Source of the DNA: Planotetraspora silvatica
Lineage (GTDB): Bacteria > Actinomycetota > Actinomycetes > Streptosporangiales > Streptosporangiaceae
DNA length: 64,000 nt
Direction: 5' to 3'
Assembly: GCF_016863315.1 (NCBI RefSeq)
Contig: NZ_BOOQ01000052.1
Coordinates: forward strand, 1 to 64,000
Part shown: positions 62,807-64,000 of the stretch, one piece after another
Position numbering within the stretch: the first letter of the stretch is position 1
How the letters are laid out: every line of letters starts with the position of its first letter
Notes under the pieces: model-generated
What the model saw: only the letters and a program-made list of their open reading frames with translations
The model's database searches: none
What the model was told of the DNA's origin: nothing
Translations under genes and position numbers: made by a program

Positions 62807-63751
62807 ATGACCACTGTGAGCACCGCGAGCACCCAGCCGTCAGGCGACCGCCGCCCGGTGGCCGATCGCGTCGCCGGGGCGCCCATCTCCTGGGGCGTCT
62901 GCGAGGTCCCCGGATGGGGGTTCCAGCTCGAACCTGACACCGTGCTCCGCCAGATGCGCGAGCTCGGCCTGAGCGCCACCGAGTTCGGCCCTGACGGCTT
63001 CCTGCCCGACGACCCCCAGGCCAAGGCGGCCACCCTTGCCGGCTACGGGCTGAAGGCGGTCGGGCAGTTCGTCCCCGTGATCCTGCACGAGTCCGGCCAC
63101 GACCCCCTCACCGATGTCGAGCGTGCGATGGAGGGGCTGGTCGCCGCCCAGGCCTCCACCGTCGTCATCGCCGCGGCCACCGGCCAGGAGGGCTACGACG
63201 ACCGCCCGGTCCTCGACGACTCGGGCTGGTCGGCCCTGCTGGGCAACCTCGACCGCATCACCGACGCCGCCGCCGCCCACGGGCTCGTGGCCACGCTGCA
63301 CCCCCACGTCGGCACGATGATCGAGAGCGGCGAGGAGACCGAGCGGGTGCTCGCCGGAAGCCGTATCGGCCTGTGCCTCGACACCGGGCACCTCCTCATC
63401 GGCGGCGGCGACCCCGTCGGCATCGCCCAGCGCAACCCCGAGCGGATCGTCCACACCCACCTGAAGGACGTCCGGGTCGACTGGGCCAAGCGCGTGCAGT
63501 CCGGCGACGTGACCTACACCGAGGCCGTGGCCGGCGGCATGTACGTCCCGCTCGGCGAGGGCGACGTCGACATCAGGGCCATCGTGGCCGCGCTCGAAGG
63601 CAGTGGGTATGCAGGGTGGTACGTCCTCGAGCAGGACACCATCCTCGCCGCCGCACCGGCCGCCGGAGGGCCGGACCCGGTGGCGGACGTGCGGACGAGC
63701 ATCGCGCACCTGCTCGCCGTGGCCGGCGACCCGAGCGCAGCGGAGGCATGA
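62807..63751 (+). CDS. iolE: Myo-inosose-2 dehydratase
   Basis: 314 aa from ATG 62807. TIM-barrel xylose-isomerase-like fold: APISWGVCEVPGWGFQLEPD at the N-terminus is typical of IolE. Then QMRELGLSATEFGPDGFLPD, HGLVATLHPHVGTMIESGEE, IGLCLDTGHLLIGGGDPVGI, VHTHLKDVRVDWAKRVQSGD and WYVLEQDTIL with metal-binding His, Asp and Glu. It dehydrates scyllo-inosose to a diketone. It sits between iolG and iolC. Confidence 0.9.
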   Translation: MTTVSTASTQPSGDRRPVADRVAGAPISWGVCEVPGWGFQLEPDTVLRQMRELGLSATEFGPDGFLPDDPQAKAATLAGYGLKAVGQFVPVILHESGHDPLTDVERAMEGLVAAQASTVVIAAATGQEGYDDRPVLDDSGWSALLGNLDRITDAAAAHGLVATLHPHVGTMIESGEETERVLAGSRIGLCLDTGHLLIGGGDPVGIAQRNPERIVHTHLKDVRVDWAKRVQSGDVTYTEAVAGGMYVPLGEGDVDIRAIVAALEGSGYAGWYVLEQDTILAAAPAAGGPDPVADVRTSIAHLLAVAGDPSAAEA

Positions 63752-63754
63752 CCG

Positions 63755-64000
63755 ATGGCCCCAGCGGCATACGATCTCGTGGCCATGGGCCGGGTCGGGG
63801 TGGACATCTACCCCCTCGACTCCGGCGTGGGCCTCGAGGACGTCGAACGCTTCGGGAAGTTCCTCGGTGGCAGCGCGACCAACGTGAGCGTGGCCGCGGC
63901 CAGGTACGGCCGCCGGTCCGCGATCATCACCCGTACCGGCCGGGACCCGTTCGGCCGGTACGTCCACCGGGCGCTGCGTGACTTCGGCGTCGACGACACG
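63755..64000 (+). CDS. iolC: 5-dehydro-2-deoxygluconokinase, N-terminal part
   Basis: 82 codons are visible from ATG 63755, running off the right edge. YDLVAMGRVGVDIYPLDSGV, then KFLGGSATNVSVAAARYGRR and RTGRDPFGRYVHRALRDFGV are the N-terminus of a PfkB-type sugar kinase of the IolC kind (GRVGVDIYP and GGSATNVSVAAARYG are characteristic). It phosphorylates 5-dehydro-2-deoxygluconate. It starts 3 bases after iolE. Confidence 0.9.
   Translation, partial: MAPAAYDLVAMGRVGVDIYPLDSGVGLEDVERFGKFLGGSATNVSVAAARYGRRSAIITRTGRDPFGRYVHRALRDFGVDDT

Overview
The window comes from a high-GC actinobacterial chromosome, most likely the order Streptosporangiales or a relative. The evidence is strong G/C third-position bias, frequent GTG starts, an ECF42-type sigma factor with its DGPF/YCII partner, a Tat-dependent oxidase, a GntR-controlled inositol operon and a fused B12 diol dehydratase. 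The genus cannot be fixed from the sequence. I see no rRNA, tRNA, CRISPR array, intact prophage or complete IS. About 60 genes or gene remnants are supported, mostly in small divergent regulator/target pairs, many with a readable operator between the partners.

Region 1 (1-15 kb): ECF42/YCII pair; a second ECF sigma factor with a four-helix membrane partner; an 821-aa polymorphic-toxin-like protein ending in a WHH/HNH-type nuclease domain; a secreted metallophosphoesterase; a membrane protein of unknown function; a Tat-exported flavin amine oxidase; and an OmpR-type response regulator, histidine kinase and VanJ-like phosphatase in a row (a cell-envelope stress module).

Region 2 (15-29 kb): detoxification and redox pairs. 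These are a DUF2218-O-methyltransferase fusion facing an ArsR-type regulator, an RclR-like AraC regulator facing an RclA-like flavoprotein, a TetR/SDR pair with three operators, an HxlR/NAD-binding pair, and a MarR/F420-type reductase/LLM flavoprotein operon. There are also several decayed remnants (transposase tail, LuxR DNA-binding domain, SDR tail) and two copies of a 45-55 bp palindromic repeat with a conserved loop.

Region 3 (29-35 kb): an accessory zone with lower GC patches. It holds an alpha/beta hydrolase, an orphan membrane protein, an acidic-tract protein, a HIT-family remnant, a small secreted protein and a phytanoyl-CoA-type dioxygenase with an AraC regulator. The dioxygenase start is preceded by a perfect 18+18 bp inverted repeat that reaches the ribosome binding site.

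Region 4 (35-50 kb): a coenzyme-B12 diol/glycerol dehydratase operon on the minus strand. Gene order is gamma, fused alpha-beta, reactivase large, reactivase small, GlcG/HbpS-like. Nearby are two aldehyde dehydrogenases, a DUF779 protein and a GAF-domain activator lacking an AAA+ domain. Together they suggest conversion of 1,2-diols or glycerol to an aldehyde and then to an acid. No shell protein, adenosyltransferase or alcohol dehydrogenase is present. A divergent DXP reductoisomerase and a truncated haemoglobin follow.

Region 5 (50-64 kb): TetR/MFS and TetR/DUF1348 pairs with tandem operators, an MmyB-like XRE regulator, two large FtsX-type permeases without an ATPase, and a GntR/UTRA regulator divergent from iolG-iolE-iolC (myo-inositol catabolism). 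iolC runs off the end of the window.
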